Source: Avena insularis (lineage: Eukaryota > Streptophyta > Magnoliopsida > Poales > Poaceae). Taken from it: 64,000 bases of DNA. The position numbers and the translations under genes were made by a program. Numbering within the stretch: position 1 is the stretch's first letter; each line of letters starts with the position of its first letter. Below the pieces are notes generated by a model. The model had not been told where the DNA came from, did not search any database, and was given only the letters and a program-made list of their open reading frames with translations. Location: positions 178,284,927-178,348,926 of the forward strand of contig CM042691.1 of the NCBI GenBank assembly GCA_023614405.1, written 5' to 3'. Of the stretch, positions 25,044 to 37,096 are shown one piece after another.

Positions 25044-28000
25044 TGTCAACACCCAGATGGTCCATCCTCCTGATAGTCCTCTTTATAGTCTGGCCACGGG
25101 AATAGCAAGGGACAAAGCCATGCGTACTCTTTAAGTACTCGCAAACTAATACTAGCAAGTGAAGTGGTTTTGAGTAGGAAGTACTAGGCTCTTGGTTATT
25201 TTGCAAAAATCCAAATTTACCTTAACTAAGTTCAGAAGCAAAGAAAGCTAGCTGAAAGTTTTATAACACCTAAGTGGGAACTTGAATTTCATATCACAAC
25301 CCTATTGTGGTCAAGTCAAAGTAGTGAATCATTTCATAAGTCATTTTGAAAACATCTGACAATGGAACAGTATGGCCACTCCAACTGTCCATAACCACGG
25401 ACATGGCTATTCGAATAGTTTGACACTCTGCAGAGGTGGCACACTTTCACCACAACATTCGATACATCCGTTAGGAACAATCCTGAATTCACCATACTCA
25501 GTATGCGGATAATCAATCCTAAACTTTCAATTACATGCCCTAGTATAGGCACCTCTCCTGTGAGTTTGGCCTCCCAACCATGACCAACTGTCATCTTGGG
25601 AACTGCACATGTGGACAATCTTCACAAGGTAGCCTCAACTCAAACCTTGGATGCAAGGGAACCCATACTAAGGTATATAAATTTCCAGTCAAGACCTACC
25701 TAAATTTCGGGTATTGTGGTTGTACGGTAAAATTGGAATGGTATCACATTTAGACAACCATCAGTTTTATAAAGGTCTAAGGCTCATGCCTTATCATTTT
25801 TATCATCAAAATCATCTGGTGTTCAAGAACACATGTCAAAACATTTCAGTAGAATGACTCATCATTCTAAGGTTTTCATAACCATTTTCACCAAGTATTC
25901 CCATCTAAAGTGATCAAGTTTTATGCTTAGCACTAGCATCTACAAGTGGGGGTAAACACTAATGAGGGGTGGTGAACAAGTGTATCTTATCTCAGTTCAA
26001 TCTCATGCCTCAGGATGACATAAATATAATCTAACTTAGGACAAGTTTTATGCTCTTTATGCTACCTTTAAATATCTTTCTAAAATCTACAAGTCACCAA
26101 GTAAACTCCAATAGAAAGTTTTTATAAGGAAATAAAATAACTAAGCTTGCAAATAAAACTAGGATTGGGTATCAAGTGATGTAAGCTTGCAAGTAAAACT
26201 TGCATGGTTTAGCTTAGCTTGCTAAGATATTAGAATAAGCTTGCAAGAATTAGCTTGCTAAGTTGCAAGTGTTAGCTTGCCTTGAGTAGAGCAGTGGCTG
26301 AAGTTCTCCTCGGCTTCTTCCTCGTAGTATTCTCCTTCCTCCTCGTATCCTTGGTCGGTACTAGCGTCTATAAATAAATACGAGGTACACAATCACCAAA
26401 CAATACTTAACTATTTTTTATTTATCACACGAGGTTTTCACTAGATGATGTAGCATCATCACAAACATTACAAACCTCAAAGCACTTGTCTTATTTATTT
26501 TATTTTGGAAAAGTAATTTCTACTAATTGAAAAACTACTTAAGATTTAATATTCTCCAACTAAAACATGGGATCATGTTGACACATTTCATCACCACATA
26601 TTTCAGTAAATGGGAATGTGATTTAAAGTGGTGTCACAATTTAACAAGGTTTAACCTTTTTATTTTAATTAAATAAAGTGACTAGAAATGCCTATGGGGC
26701 ATTCTTTTATTACTTTTCCATTATTTCTGCAAGTAAACCTAGATATTTTTATATATTCAGAAGGGTATAGTTAAATGTGATTTTTGAGAGTTGGACTCAA
26801 CTCAAAAGCTTTTGTGGTTGAATTTTGAAAAATGTTTGAATGCAGAAAAGCTTATGTCTTGTTATTTTTACTATAGGTGAGCTACAATTCCAAATCACCT
26901 GAATCAAACAGGATTGGATTAAGAATTCCAGTACCTTTGTAACACAATTTGTTTCATGCAATTTGGTTTAGTGAATTGACCTAGGTTGATTTTTGAATCT
27001 AGGTACATAACTGAGTTTGAAACAAAAAGAATAAACCTAAATTCAAACTACTGGGTCACGCGGGAATGTAAATGGGCCGGCCCACGGCACACAGCGCGTG
27101 CGGGTGAGTTTAAGTGGTTGTTCCCACCAGTCAGCGAGACAAGGGGTGCGAAGCGGTACGAGGTGATCTAGACCGTGCGATCCACATCTAATCTAACGGC
27201 TGGGGCTTGTCGTCTCCGTCGGGCAACTCCGGCGAGACAGAACCCTAGCATGGCTAGTGGGGGTCTACGGGGGCTCACCGGGGCTCAGGTGAGGGTAAGC
27301 AACGGGTGAGAACGATGAAGTCGACGACGGCGAACCTCCTGGTACCGGCGGCTTCTCCTGGGGCGGCTCCGATCGCTGGCTCCTTTCTTCCTCCTTCACG
27401 GCAGACTACGGCCAAATTCCTGTGACCTGCTGCTCGCCTTGCTCCGGGAATGAGTGGGGGTGGTTTTGAGAGAGAGGGGAGTGTGTTGGTGTGAAGAAAT
27501 CGAGTGGGGTGGCCTCTATTTATAGTGCCAAGAGTGGACCGAAGGGCATGGGTGGAGCTCATCGTGGTTGTCGGCACAATGGGCTAATGGCATGGGCGAC
27601 GGTAGGGGGCGGTGTTGTGCTCCCTGGCGAAGCTCAACGGCGTGGTCTCGAGGCGTGGGGCGGTGCGAGACGATCGGAACGTTGTGGTGCTCTGGGCGGA
27701 TCCGACGGGCATTTTAATGGCACACAACGGCTACGGGTCGCGCGGCGGCGAACGGGGTTTTCTAGCGGTCTCCTGGGACGGTGGTGATCACGCTTACAAG
27801 CGGCGAGTGAGGCGTGCGGTCTGTGGGGGCGTGTTGAGTGCAGCGCTCTGGTGCACTCTCGGCATGGCACATGGGTGTAGGGCGCGGTGGTTCTAGAGTG
27901 GTCCAGTGGCTGGCAGGGCATTGGTGTTAGACAGGGGGTGGCGGTGGATGGTGGTCAATGTCCCAGACAAGGTGGCTAGGCTTGGTGCTGCTCCTAGCTT

Positions 28001-28791
28001 GCTGTCGACCAAGGGGTGGCAAGGTGAGGCTCGACATGCTCACCATTGATGGCAATGGCAAGCTCACAGTGGTGCTAGGGCTTGTTAACTAAGCTAGATG
28101 ATCTACTAATAGCCTGCTGTGAGCTAGAGAGGGAACAAGGTTGGCCAAATCACTGCTCACTATAGTGTTTGTTGTTTGTTTGATCTGTGTTTGCAAGGTG
28201 TTTGATGAAATGGCCGAAAGAGATTTGAATTTGAATTTTTTGTTCAAACTTGGTGGGTGCACTAGTTACATACTAGGTAGTCTCTGGTTAGTTGGAAAGG
28301 TCAAGGTGCACTGGTTTGGTTGGTTTTTGAGAATGGGTGATCTTCACATATGTTAAAGATTCAATTTTGAGTTGTAATTTGAGTCAAGTTGCCAATGTTT
28401 CTGTAAGTTTGAAAGGTGGGCTTGGGTTCAATTTTACTTGGTCTAGCAAGGGGTGAAAAGAAATGGAATTGTTTCTGTTTGAAATCTTGGACTAGAAACA
28501 CTCAAAGTGGCCTAGTGAGCAAGATTGGCAAAAATGACCATTTGCTTGTTTTGTTTGTTTTTTATTTTCTCTTGATTTGTTTCTGTTTGGAAAAGTTTTA
28601 GATGATGTTTTTTTCATCCTTAAACCATTCCTTTCTATTTACAACAATCAAACAAGTCCATTCAAGCATTCATACAATCATCACATACATACATGCATTC
28701 ATATGATGTTGATTAACAAAAGTTTTTGTTAACCCTAATTTTGAGTGATTGGAATTTGATAATCATTGTTCAATATTTTTGGGATGTTATA
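25044..28791 (-). repeat. solo chromovirus LTR inserted in gag, minus strand
   Basis: It matches the LTR 49095-53117 in reverse orientation, from TATAACATCCC at the right end to GTTGACA at the left. At 3748 bp it is about 275 bases shorter, with a gap near its 3' end. The flanks GCACC (25039-25043) and GCAGC (28792-28796) match at 4 of 5, and removing one copy restores the gag frame. No internal sequence is attached, so it is a product of LTR-LTR recombination. GC-rich frames at 27275-27921 look fortuitous. Confidence 0.88.
27516..27524 (-). promoter_or_regulatory. TATA box of the solo LTR
   Basis: TATAAATAG on the minus strand, in the context CACTATAAATAGAGGCC, is identical to the copy at 50360-50368. 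Confidence 0.65.
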
Positions 28792-28970
28792 GCAGCAGCA
28801 TCATCAGAACTAGCACCAAAAAATTGCTCTCTCATTACAAGATTCAACAAAGAAGGCTTAATTTCATAAAAGGTAGCATCAGGAGCAGGTGGAGTAGTAG
28901 GAGTGCTAAGGAAATCATTGTTGTTTGTGCTAGTGAAGTCACACAACTTGGTGTTCTCAGCAGAGTTCAT
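28792..28970 (-). pseudogene. gag N-terminus of the Athila-like element
   Basis: The frame from ATG at 28970 (M-N-S-A-E-N-T-K-L) runs to the solo LTR. It resumes at 25038 in phase, so the LTR landed between codons for A-A-A and H-L-N-N. The open frame extends upstream to 29270, but that part overlaps the primer site and LTR and is probably not translated as gag. Confidence 0.75.
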
Positions 28971-29185
28971 TTTGGCAAAGGTGGGCAAGCCAAAAATAGA
29001 AGTAGAAGCTAGAGAAGGAACTATTTTTTTCTGTTTTTGAATAAAGAAAGCAAACCAAGCTAAACTAATTTTTTTAGAGTTTTTGAAAAGAGGCAAAAAA
29101 AACCAAGAAAAAGAAACTAAGCAAACTAAAAACAAAGTAAAGGGAATGGAAGTGGAGGACTCCCATTGTGAAGACGTCCTTAGCC

Positions 29186-29203
29186 TCCCCGGCAACGGCA
29201 CCA
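29186..29203 (-). other. primer binding site, Asp-tRNA type
   Basis: On the minus strand TGGTGCCGTTGCCGGGGA matches the standard Asp-tRNA primer site TGGCGCCGTTGCCGGGGA with one C-to-T change at a CpG. It lies about ten bases inside the 5' LTR end. Confidence 0.85.
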
Positions 29204-29213
29204 GAAAACTTGT

Positions 29214-30743
29214 TGATGGCTTAGTTGATGTGGAGCCTGTTGGGAACCCCAAGAGCAAGGTGTGAAGCACATAGCAGCATGTCTTCCCTCAGTAAGAAGC
29301 CGAGGTTATCGAACAAGTAGGAGGAAGGAAACGTCACACATGTGTTGTAAGCAACATGGAGACCTGCACAACACAAACTCAAGACTTTGCCCCAACTAAC
29401 ACTGAGGTCGTCAATCTCACTGGTTGCTATAACAAAGGATTAAACGTATGGTGTGGAAGGTAATGGTTTGCAGCAAGTAAACAGGTAATAGTGGAAGATG
29501 TATCAATGGTAAAGATTGGACCGGGGTCCATAGTTCACTTGAGGTTCTCTCCTTAGATAAACAACATGGCATGATGGGTAAACAAATTACAGCAGGGCTA
29601 TTGTCAGTAACTGAGCAAGGCATAATAATGCAATACTAGACAAAAAGATCCTATGAGATTCGATTGGAAAATACAACAATATACATAGACCGCCATCCAA
29701 CTGCATCTATGACTAGAAGTCCACCTTCAGGTTATCATCCGAACCGCCTCCAGTATTAAGTTGCAAGCAACAGACAACTGCTTTAAGCAAAGTGTGTAAG
29801 GTAAACAATCCACTTGTTCTATGAACAAGAGACCGTTGTTTTCTCCCTAGTGGCAACAACACATCTACAACCGAAGAGATTTCTGTCACTTCCCTTGGAA
29901 ACTAGAGGCATGAACCCACTATCGAGCATAAATACCCCCTCTTGGAGTCACTAGCAACTACTTGGCCAAGATAGCTAGTAACAACGTAGAGCATGCGGGA
30001 TCACAAACAACACAAACATGATAATATCAAATAGACCAAACCATTAATCAGTCTGACATAGTAATCTCAATATCAATCGAATCCCCGCAAACACAACACG
30101 CATGATTACAAATAGATTAGATCTTGATCATGAACGGAGCTCACAAGATCTATACATGAAAGCACAAGGAGGATATACAACCATGTAGGTACGACATGGA
30201 CCCATAGTCCAAGGTGGAACTACTCACGCATCATACCGGAGAAGAAGGCCTCCAGGATGATCTCCCCTCCGGCAGGGTGCTGGGAAGAACTTCAGATCCA
30301 CCCGATCTAGGGACGATGGTGGTGGCGGCTACAGAGGGTTTTGTGGAGTTTTTATCAGGTTCCTAGTGTTTCTGTATCGGGGGCTTCTTATAGGCGAAGA
30401 GGCAATGCTGGGAGGCGGCCAGGGGGCCCACACCCTACCCAGGCGTGGGGTGGAACCACCCACGACTAGGGGGGTGTGGTGGCCCTGGTTCGCCTCTCCG
30501 TATCTCCTCTGGACTTCGTGTCTCCCACGGTAAAATATTGACTTTGGCTTTTGTCCAGTCCAATTTCGAGAATATTGATTTTCTGCCTTTCTGGAACCAA
30601 AAACAGAAGAAAACAGGCAACTGGCATTGTGGCAACTTGTTAATAGGTTAGTTCTAGAAAAGATATAAAAAACCTCAAAGTGTAGACAAAGGGAAGCAAA
30701 GTAGATACTAAACAAGCATGGAGCATCAAAAATTATAGATATG
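29214..30743 (-). repeat. 5' LTR of the Athila-like element (split; last 14 bases at 45435-45448)
   Basis: It pairs with 19032-20554. The Tat element entered 14 bases from the LTR start, so the remainder lies at 45435-45448 after the duplicated ATATG. Total length is about 1544 bases against 1523 for the other copy. Confidence 0.88.
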
Positions 30744-31532
30744 TGTTGGGGAGGTGACCCCGCATAGGGTCAAGGCAGGGGAAAGACGAAAGGAGTCTCC
30801 CTTTTCATGAGCCGAGTTACTGTTTATATCGGCTGAGTCATGTAAGAGTCGGCCGAGCTAAGCAAGGCCATGACAGCTACAGAAGGATAAACACCTTATC
30901 CGGCCGACATATGAGTTAAGTCGGCCGAGTAATTCTGACTAACATGAATACAGGTGAAGGCCGAGCCGAGTTATGCGAGACAAGGCCGAGTAACACAAAG
31001 CTTGCAGGAGAAGGAGGTGCCTATAGTCAAACCCTAGTCGCTAGCTAGGAAGAATCTGAACAGAGCCAAGCACAAAGGACAAGGAGCAGAGCAGCAGAAG
31101 GGCAGAAGAAGGTCACGGAGGTGACAGTCATGGAGCCCGAGGCGCGCAGGTGGGGCTCTCTGGAACATTGCCATCGTTAGAAGGGGGACATGGAAAGAGG
31201 GTCGCCGAGTTACCATATTAGGACAAGCATATTCCTCGAATATGCTTGCCACGTTATCCCTAGGAGGAACCAAGGCACCCCTTTATAAGGGGGGAAGCGG
31301 GCTCCTGGGAAGGGATCGATTCATTCTATGCCATAAGGCTCGTGTAGTAGCTCTCTTCTTCCTGCAAACAGCTCGAGGAGCACTTGTGAACCCAAAGAAG
31401 AGAAATAAAGATCTGCATGTTAGTTGTTTGAGTGTAGAGATAACTACATCTTCCCTCCTCGGATCCCTCTAGCATCCATTGGCCCCCATACTTTAGCCTA
31501 CCCATGGAATCTGTCGTGCCACCACCACAACA
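30744..31532 (+). repeat. 5' LTR of the Tat element
   Basis: TGTTGGGGAGGTGACC to CCACAACA. The palindrome TCGGCCGA and related GCCGAG words recur at 30838-30990. It holds two segments (34 bases near 31165 and about 23 near 31345) that are absent from the 3' copy. Confidence 0.92.
31282..31289 (+). promoter_or_regulatory. TATA box of the Tat 5' LTR
   Basis: TTTATAAGG, about 250 bases before the LTR end. The 3' LTR copy at about 45203 reads TTTATACGG. Confidence 0.6.
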
Positions 31533-31534
31533 GT

Positions 31535-31552
31535 TGGCGCCCACCATGGGGC
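31535..31552 (+). other. primer binding site of the Tat element
   Basis: TGGCGCCCACCATGGGGC starts two bases past the LTR end and has the form usual for plant Tat-type elements. I did not assign the tRNA. An ATG inside it (31546) opens the gag frame. Confidence 0.7.
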
Positions 31553-33984
31553 CAGCAGCGGTGCTAGCTAGAGTCAAGATCCGGACGGGAAACTTCATTC
31601 ACACCAGCGAGCGCATTGTTTGGGACTACGTCAGCGATAATGCAGGCAGCTTCAGGAGAAAAGCTCCACCGTGCAACGACATCTTCATCAACTTGGGCAC
31701 GCACCAGATCTACGTCGGTGTCGACACCTCCTGCGTTTATCCTCACCTAGTTATTGATGTAGGAGAGCCTCCCCTCAGTGTTGAGAACGGTCCGTGTGGA
31801 GCACGCCCCGTCGGCAGCGTCGAGGTGATGGTCGTAGCCGGGGCACATACGGCAGCAGCAGGCGCCGGATCAAGCAAGGAACCGGCGGCGGGAGGATAGG
31901 TGACCACAAAGCAAGCAGCTCCACAGCCCACCGAGGTAGATCCGTCAGCAGCCAAGTCAGCCGAGGTGCAGGAGACAACCCCAAAGGTAGCAAGGGTAAG
32001 ATGGCCACCTCTAGAAAGACCAGAAAATATTCTCTAGGCAACTATAGATAATCTGACCACGCCTGTAGAACCGATACTTGATCTGGCTAATGCTCAAGCT
32101 GAGTTAGAAGAGACTAGGCAGATAGTACTGGTAGAGGCAAAAAAGGTGTCGGCCTTGCGGGAGTCCTTAAACAGGACCCTGCGAGAGTATGCCAAGGCAA
32201 ATAAACTAGATGTTGCCCCCGAGCGGGTAGATGAATTACGACCAAGAGGAAAAAACCTCATGAATGATATCCACAAAGAGCATGAGACTCATAAGGTAGA
32301 TTCAGTTGATCTAGGCTTGCCGAGGTATAGCACCCCGGCAAAGAACCTAAGGGCGACAAATGCCGCTGCATTGGAGTTAGAAGGATTAACCAGCGAAGCC
32401 CGGCAGAAAAAACAAGAAAGAGTGAATGAGCTGGTACGCATTGCGAATCAGCAGAATGAAGAAATGCTTAGGGCTGACCCGGCAAGACCGGGAGCCTCGC
32501 GTATGGTTCATTCGGATGGAGCAGCGCCCGCCCTATCAGTGGCAGCCGCATCCTCACCCGGAAACAACGCGTGAAAATATAGAGCAGTGACTTCAGGAAA
32601 AAGAAATAAGCAAATTGTTTTGTATGATCCGGCAGTAGCCGGAAAAGTCAATGAGAACAGAGGCAATGGGAGCCGAGGTAATAGTGGTGAAAGAAACCCC
32701 GTCCGTGCCAACAAAGGCAACGGAAGCCGAGGTAATGGAGACCTCGGAAGAGGAAATCATGAGAACAAGGACCCGGCGGAAGGAAGGAGAGACCCACCGC
32801 CCAATCCTCAGCCGAGGTATGGACCTCGACAAGAGCGAGAAGTGAGACCTGCTCACCATCATCAGGCAAACGAGAGGTACAATGATGGTTACTCAGATAT
32901 GGAGTATGCAGGGCATGGTGGAAATAACCATTATGGAATACAGGAAAGAATCATTTATAGAAACTTGCCGTCAAATGATGCAAGATTAAAACTGGACAGG
33001 TTGTACCAGTCTGAGTTGTTAGAGGAGCAAGGTCCGCCTGGTCCGGCGTGTTTTGGACCTCGGATCATGGGCGAGCCAACATACAATGGGAGCACCAAAC
33101 CACAGGATTGGTTGATTGACTATGCTACTGCAGTAAAGATAGCTAGTGGATACTTGCGATGGGCGGTAAGATATGTCCCGCAGATGCTGGAAGGACCAGC
33201 CAGAGTATGGCTAAACAATCTGCCAGCAGGAAGTATCAACTATTGGCTAGATTTTGAAGATATGTTTGTCAGCAACTTCACCAGTACTTACAAAATACCA
33301 AACAGGCCACAACAGCTTGCTATGTGCAAGCAGAGGCCAAATGAGACAGATAGAGAATTCTTGACTTGATGGTGTAACCTTAGAAACTCATGTGAAGGAT
33401 TTATAGAATCTCAAGCGATAGCTTGGTTTAGTCAAGGCTGCCGATACGCCAGTGTTTTGTGGCAGAGGTTGCAAAGAGATATGCCGACCACCTTGGCAGA
33501 AACCATCAGGATAGCAGATTCATATGCTTTGGGGGATCCGACACAACCAGAAGTGATGTCGGCAGAACATCGAGAGCATCAGGATCAATATGCAAGAGAT
33601 GCAGCCGGATCATCGAGGCGCAATGAATTCAGAGGTAGAAGAAGAGAGGAAAGACCGGAGTATAGATATGCATCCAATCAGGTGGTAGCGGTAGTGCAAG
33701 ATCAGTCAAGTCACGGAAACAGTCAGCGGCCGAAAAATGGTCCTCAGCAGTGGACGCCAAGGAACGAAGGGAAGAGACAGTGGACACCAGAACAGAAGAA
33801 GCAGTGGCAGGAAAGTCCGAAATACACGTTTGAGTCCATGTTGGATCAACCGTGTAAGTTCCATACTCCAAGTCCGGCCAAGCCGGCTAATCATACGACT
33901 CGGCAGTGTGCTTGGATGAAAAACGCAATGGGGAACCCGACGAGCATGCAAGCACCTCCTCATCAAGCGTATCAACAGCAGTAG
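31546..33984 (+). pseudogene. gag of the Tat element
   Basis: One reading frame with interruptions by stop codons only: near 31897, 32035, 32572, 33367 and 33982. The capsid-like segment (about 33060-33480) has the P-Q-D-W-L, A-R-V-W-L-N-N-L-P and R-E-F-L-T motifs of the retrotransposon gag family, which builds the virus-like particle. The N-terminal part is Ala-, Arg- and Glu-rich and partly helical (32146-32574). A Gln/Arg-rich C-terminus follows. No CCHC box is evident. The stops are TGA or TAG, consistent with C-to-T changes in CGA and CAG codons. The true start is uncertain: ATG 31546 lies in the primer site and ATG 31504 in the LTR. Confidence 0.75.
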
Positions 33985-34968
33985 CCAAAGTTAACCGGAG
34001 CAAATGCGCAGCAGTTAATGTTACCCCCACCTCCTCCGAGGTATGATAACTCGGACCGGAGAGATGCAGTGCATCAAGTGATAAATCAAGGTCAGGATGG
34101 AAGGGCAAACCCCGGAAATAATGGACGTAATGATTACAGAGAGCATCATCAATCATATTGTGTGTTCACAACAGAACAGCAAGACAGGCAAATTGTACAA
34201 CGCCGGCATATGGAGGTAAATGCGGTTATGCCGGCGGTACCAAGATATGTGCCTTGGTCAGATCAAGAAATAACCTGGAGCATAAAGGATCACCCGAAAA
34301 TAATGCCGAATTCAGGGTCGTACGCACTTGTACTAGATCCAACATTTGTAGGGCCCAACATTAATGTGAAATTTTCAAAAGTACTCATTGACAATGGGAG
34401 CAGTATCAATATTATGTACAAAGATATGATGCATAAACTCGGAATAGCGCATAATATGCTACAATCCACAAGAACCACGTTCCATGGAATAGTGCCAGGA
34501 CTTTCGTGCGAACCCATTGGAAAAGTCTGAGTAGATGTATTATTAGGCATAAGGGAGAATTGCAGAGCGGAAAATTTGGAGTTTGAAGTGGTGGACCTAG
34601 AAAGTTGCTATCATGCTTTACTCGGACGGCCGACATTGGCCAAATTCATGAGCAGCTGCCACATCACTTACTTGAAAATGAAGTTACCCGGACCACAAGG
34701 GGTGATAACAGTAGCAGGAGATTACAGGAAGTCGATGGAATGTGCCTCGGCCGGATCAAACCTGGCCGAGTCATTGGTGATTGCAAGAGAAAAAAGGAGG
34801 ATTCAGGAGGTAGCGGCTCTCGCTCAGTCAGCACAGCTGAATATGCTAGCATTAGCCAACCCACATGGAAGTGTTTCTTTCCAGCCAACTAAGGAGACAA
34901 AAAAGGTCCAGACAGATGAGCAGTTCCTAGAGCGCACCATCACGATTGGTGCCGGCCTAGATGCCAAA
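33985..34968 (+). pseudogene. aspartic protease of the Tat element
   Basis: Same frame as gag. The active-site segment V-L-I-D-N-G-S-S-I-N-I-M-Y lies at about 34382-34420, and the C-terminal A-L-L-G-R-P-T-L-A motif at about 34615-34645. DNGSS (normally D-S/T-G) means the residue after the catalytic Asp is Asn, as in many Tat elements. A TGA at about 34528 interrupts it, and a TAG at 34969-34971 separates it from RT. The product would mature Gag-Pol in the particle. Confidence 0.75.
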
Positions 34969-34971
34969 TAG

Positions 34972-36400
34972 GAAGGCGAGATCACCAACTTCCTCTGTGA
35001 GAATCGGGATATCTTTGCCTGGTCAACTCAAGACCTGCAAGGTGTGCCGAGGGAGTTGGCTGAGCACTCTTTGCATGTAAGGCCAGGAGCAAGACCGGTG
35101 AAGCAACCTCTCCGCCGCTTCGCCGAAGACAAGAGAAAAATAATAGGGGATGAGATAGCTCGGCTTCTCGCGGACGGGTTCATCATGGAAGGGTTTCATC
35201 CGGATTGGCTATCAAATCCGGTATTAGTAGAAAAGAAAAAGGATGACCCAAATGTAGCCGTCGTATGGCGAATGTGTATTGATTACATGAACCTAAACAA
35301 GGCGTGTCCCAAAGATCCTTTTCCTTTACCTAGGATAGATCAAGTCATTGATTCGACCGCTGGTTGTGAGTTGTTGTCATTTGTAGACGCGTATTCTAGT
35401 TTCCACCAGATACCATTAAATCTGGCCGATCAAATAAAGACTTCGTTAATTACCCCGTACGGGGCTTATTGCTATCGCACCATGCCATTCGGCCTGCGTA
35501 ATGCAGGGGCAACATACCAGAGATGCATGCAAAAGTGTCTACATGACAAGATAGGAAAAAATGTACAAGTATATGTAGACAACGTGGTTATAAAAACCAA
35601 AGAGAGCAAAATGCTCATGGATGATATTCGGCAGACATTCTCAAACATGTGAAGGTTCCGAATGAAGCTTAACCCAGAAAAATGCACCTTCGGTGTGCCA
35701 GCTGGAAAAATTACTCGGTTTCCTTGTATCCAGCCGAGGTATAGAGGCAAATCCAACTAAAATCCGAGCAGTGGAGAAAATGGAATTACCGAGGTGTCTA
35801 AATGATGTACAAAAATTCACTGGCTGCCTGGCCTCGCTGAGTCGATTTGTATGTTGGCTGGGGGAAAGGCATTACCTCTATATCAATTGATGAAAAAGTC
35901 TGATAAGTTCATTTGGAAACCGTAAGCAGATAATGCATTTCATGAATTAAAAAAGATGTTAGTTATAGCACCAATCTTGGCCTCTCCACTGTCAAAAGAA
36001 CCTATGTTACTTTATGTAGCTGCCACTAACAGAGTGGTAAGTGCGGTGGTTGTCGTGGAACGAAATGAAGGTGATAAGTCGATACAAAGGCCGGTATATT
36101 ACCTAAGCGAAGTACTATCGGCCTCAAAATAGAACTACCCGCACTACCAAAAGATGGCTTATGGAGTATACATGTCGGCGAAAAAACTTAAACATTACTT
36201 CGAAGAACATCCGATAAAAGTGATTTGTGAAGCGCCCATAGCCGAGATATTGAGCAACAAAGATGCAAGTGGCCGAATAGCAAAATGGGCAATCGAGTTA
36301 TCACCTTATGCTCCGTAATTCGATAGGCGAGATGCAATCAAATCTCAGGCGGTGGCCGACTTATTTGTGGATTAGGCCGAGGTACAATATGAGCCACCAT
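34972..36400 (+). pseudogene. reverse transcriptase and RNase H of the Tat element
   Basis: RT is clear at about 35044-35650: C-I-D-Y-M-N-L-N-K-A, F-V-D-A-Y-S-S-F-H-Q, P-F-G-L-R-N-A-G-A-T-Y-Q and an active site reading Y-V-D-N at 35572-35583. The second catalytic Asp is therefore Asn. A TGA near 35650 and paired frameshifts near 35703 and 35860 follow. The RNase H part (P-V-Y-Y-L-S-E-V-L near 36090) has further stops at about 35923, 36130, 36316 and 36373. RT copies element RNA into DNA and RNase H removes the RNA; both activities are almost certainly lost here. Confidence 0.85.
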
Positions 36401-36402
36401 TA

Positions 36403-37066
36403 CCAGATCCAAATTATTGGACAATGCATTTTGACGGATCCAAGCTGAGAAATGGCTTGGGAGCAGGAATAGTGTTAACTTCGCCGAAAAGAGATCAGCT
36501 GAAATATGTGCTGCAAATACATTTCATGCGTAAACAATGTAGCCGAGTATGAAGCACTCGTCCACGGGTTAAAGGTGGCAAAAGAGATTGGTATACGTCG
36601 GATCCTATGCTACGGGGATTCAGATCTACTAGTGCAGCAAGTATCAGGCAATTGGGACGCATTAGATGCGAATATGGCCCTATATAGATTCCATGTGCAA
36701 AAAATCAGTGGATACTTTGATGGATGTGAGTTTCATCATATACCTCGGGCAGAAAATGATGCTGCAGACACGCTGTCAAAACTCGGATCAACTAGGCAAT
36801 CAATTCTCCCGGGTATCGCCCTAGACCAACTGAGAAAACCATCGATATCACCATCACTAGAGTCCGAGTCCATTCATATCTCGGTAGAATCAAGAGAAGG
36901 TAGTATGCCAATGGAAATTGACAAAGAATGCAACCCAGAATTTCCGAAAGTGAACCCGGCCATCACACGAATGAATATAGAGAAATCCGAAGCTGTTATG
37001 TCGGCGGAAAATATGGAAATAGATAGTGAAATTATCCCAGAGAAAATCATGCCGACATGGCCATAA
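36403..37066 (+). pseudogene. second (archaeal-type) RNase H and linker of the Tat element
   Basis: M-H-F-D-G-S-K-L-R-N at 36424, N-V-A-E-Y-E-A-L at about 36535, Y-G-D-S-D-L at about 36613 and N-D-A-A-D-T-L-S-K-L-G near 36760 are the D, E, D, D segments of an RNase HI fold. A second RNase H between RNase H and integrase is the hallmark of the Tat lineage. A frameshift near 36525 splits it. The tail to 37066 is a Met- and Glu-rich linker of no evident function. Confidence 0.8.
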
Positions 37067-37096
37067 CCCATATTTTCCTTCCTTAAGGACGCAATC

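Noticed and set aside
27275..27921. Frames shared with 49989-50588
   Set aside because: Same LTR family in two orientations; the frames differ in length and sequence, as expected for non-coding LTR sequence.
29186..29203. tRNA gene fragments suggested by tRNA-like sequences at primer sites
   Set aside because: Only the 12-18 bases of a primer binding site are present, directly next to LTR ends; no cloverleaf.
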